Source: Betaproteobacteria bacterium (GTDB lineage: Bacteria > Pseudomonadota > Gammaproteobacteria > Burkholderiales > SG8-41). From it: a DNA stretch of 5,778 bases. Positions 5,548 through 5,778 of this stretch are shown piece after piece; position 1 is the first letter of the stretch; every line of letters starts with the position of its first letter. The notes under the pieces were generated by a model, which saw nothing but the letters and a program-made list of their open reading frames with translations, was not told the DNA's origin and ran no database searches. The position numbers and the translations under genes are program-made. The stretch covers positions 1 to 5,778 of the forward strand of contig JANXRI010000208.1 in assembly GCA_025353085.1 (NCBI GenBank). The letters are read 5' to 3'.

Positions 5548-5778
5548 ATGGCGGCACCGCACAACCTCGCGGCGCTTTCGGCGGTCGAGCTGCGCCGCCG
5601 TATCGGCACGCGGGAGATCTCGCCGGTGGAGCTGCTCGAAGCGTGCATAGAACGCATCGAGCGCATCAACCCGCTCGTCAACGCGATGGCCGCGACGGAC
5701 TACGTAGGTGCGCGCCAGGCAGCGAAAGCGGCGGAGTCTGCCGTGCTGCGCGGCGAGCGCCTGGGGCTTTTGCACGGG
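5548..5778 (+). CDS. Amidase-signature family hydrolase, N-terminal fragment (cut by window edge)
   Basis: An open frame starts with ATG at 5548 and runs 77 codons to the window end. The sequence has the typical N-terminus of amidase-signature enzymes (GatA-like): LAALSAVELRRRIGTREISP, then VELLEACIERIERINPLVNA, then an alanine-rich helix and RGERLGLLHG, which normally leads directly into the 'G.P..vKD' segment bearing the catalytic lysine. The Ser-cisSer-Lys triad and the glycine/serine-rich signature lie outside the window, so activity cannot be judged. Full members are about 450-500 residues. The 6-bp gap to the lactonase stop, with only a weak AAGAG close to the ATG, points to co-transcription and probably translational coupling. 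GatA proper is less likely in this setting because gatCAB genes normally sit together; a catabolic amide hydrolase is the better inference. Confidence 0.87.
   Translation, partial: MAAPHNLAALSAVELRRRIGTREISPVELLEACIERIERINPLVNAMAATDYVGARQAAKAAESAVLRGERLGLLHG

Noticed and set aside
5038..5775. Open frame of 245 codons on the - strand across the lactonase and amidase genes
   Set aside because: The peptide is strongly Arg/His/Asp-biased and lies over two genes with clear family motifs on the + strand, so it is a shadow.

Overview
The window reads as ordinary chromosomal DNA from a GC-rich betaproteobacterium, most likely of the Burkholderiales or a close uncultured relative. Two things point there: a Bug-type (Bordetella uptake gene) periplasmic solute receptor, a family greatly expanded in that group, and a DinB of the long-insert form I associate with Burkholderiales. 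This is inference from protein families; the window holds no rRNA or other phylogenetic marker.

Layout, left to right. (1) The left edge carries the last 41 codons of a RelE/ParE-family toxin on the + strand, ending at 127. (2) A gene-free stretch of about 220 bp follows, with two short palindromes at its right end. (3) A nitronate monooxygenase lies on the - strand (348-1313). (4) A divergent spacer of 215 bp contains a tandem 8-bp repeat and a perfect 6-8-6 inverted repeat. (5) An SRPBCC/AHSA1-domain protein lies on the + strand (1529-2041). (6) A 66-bp convergent spacer holds a possible weak terminator hairpin. (7) DNA polymerase IV (dinB) lies on the - strand (2108-3274), with a start that has no visible Shine-Dalgarno sequence. 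(8) A Bug-family receptor lies on the - strand (3387-4361). (9) A divergent spacer of 256 bp follows. (10) An SMP-30/gluconolactonase-family lactonase (4618-5541) is followed 6 bp later by the first 77 codons of an amidase-signature hydrolase that runs off the right edge, both on the + strand.

How the genes may work together: the lactonase and amidase are almost certainly co-transcribed. With the divergent Bug receptor they look like a small uptake-and-hydrolysis unit for an unknown organic acid, lactone or amide. The nitronate monooxygenase, SRPBCC protein and dinB look like independent housekeeping or stress genes with no evident common pathway. No tRNA, rRNA, CRISPR array, insertion sequence or integrase is visible. 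I found no convincing undescribed system. The best leads are the lactonase-amidase-Bug neighbourhood, the SD-less dinB start, and the inverted repeat upstream of the SRPBCC gene.
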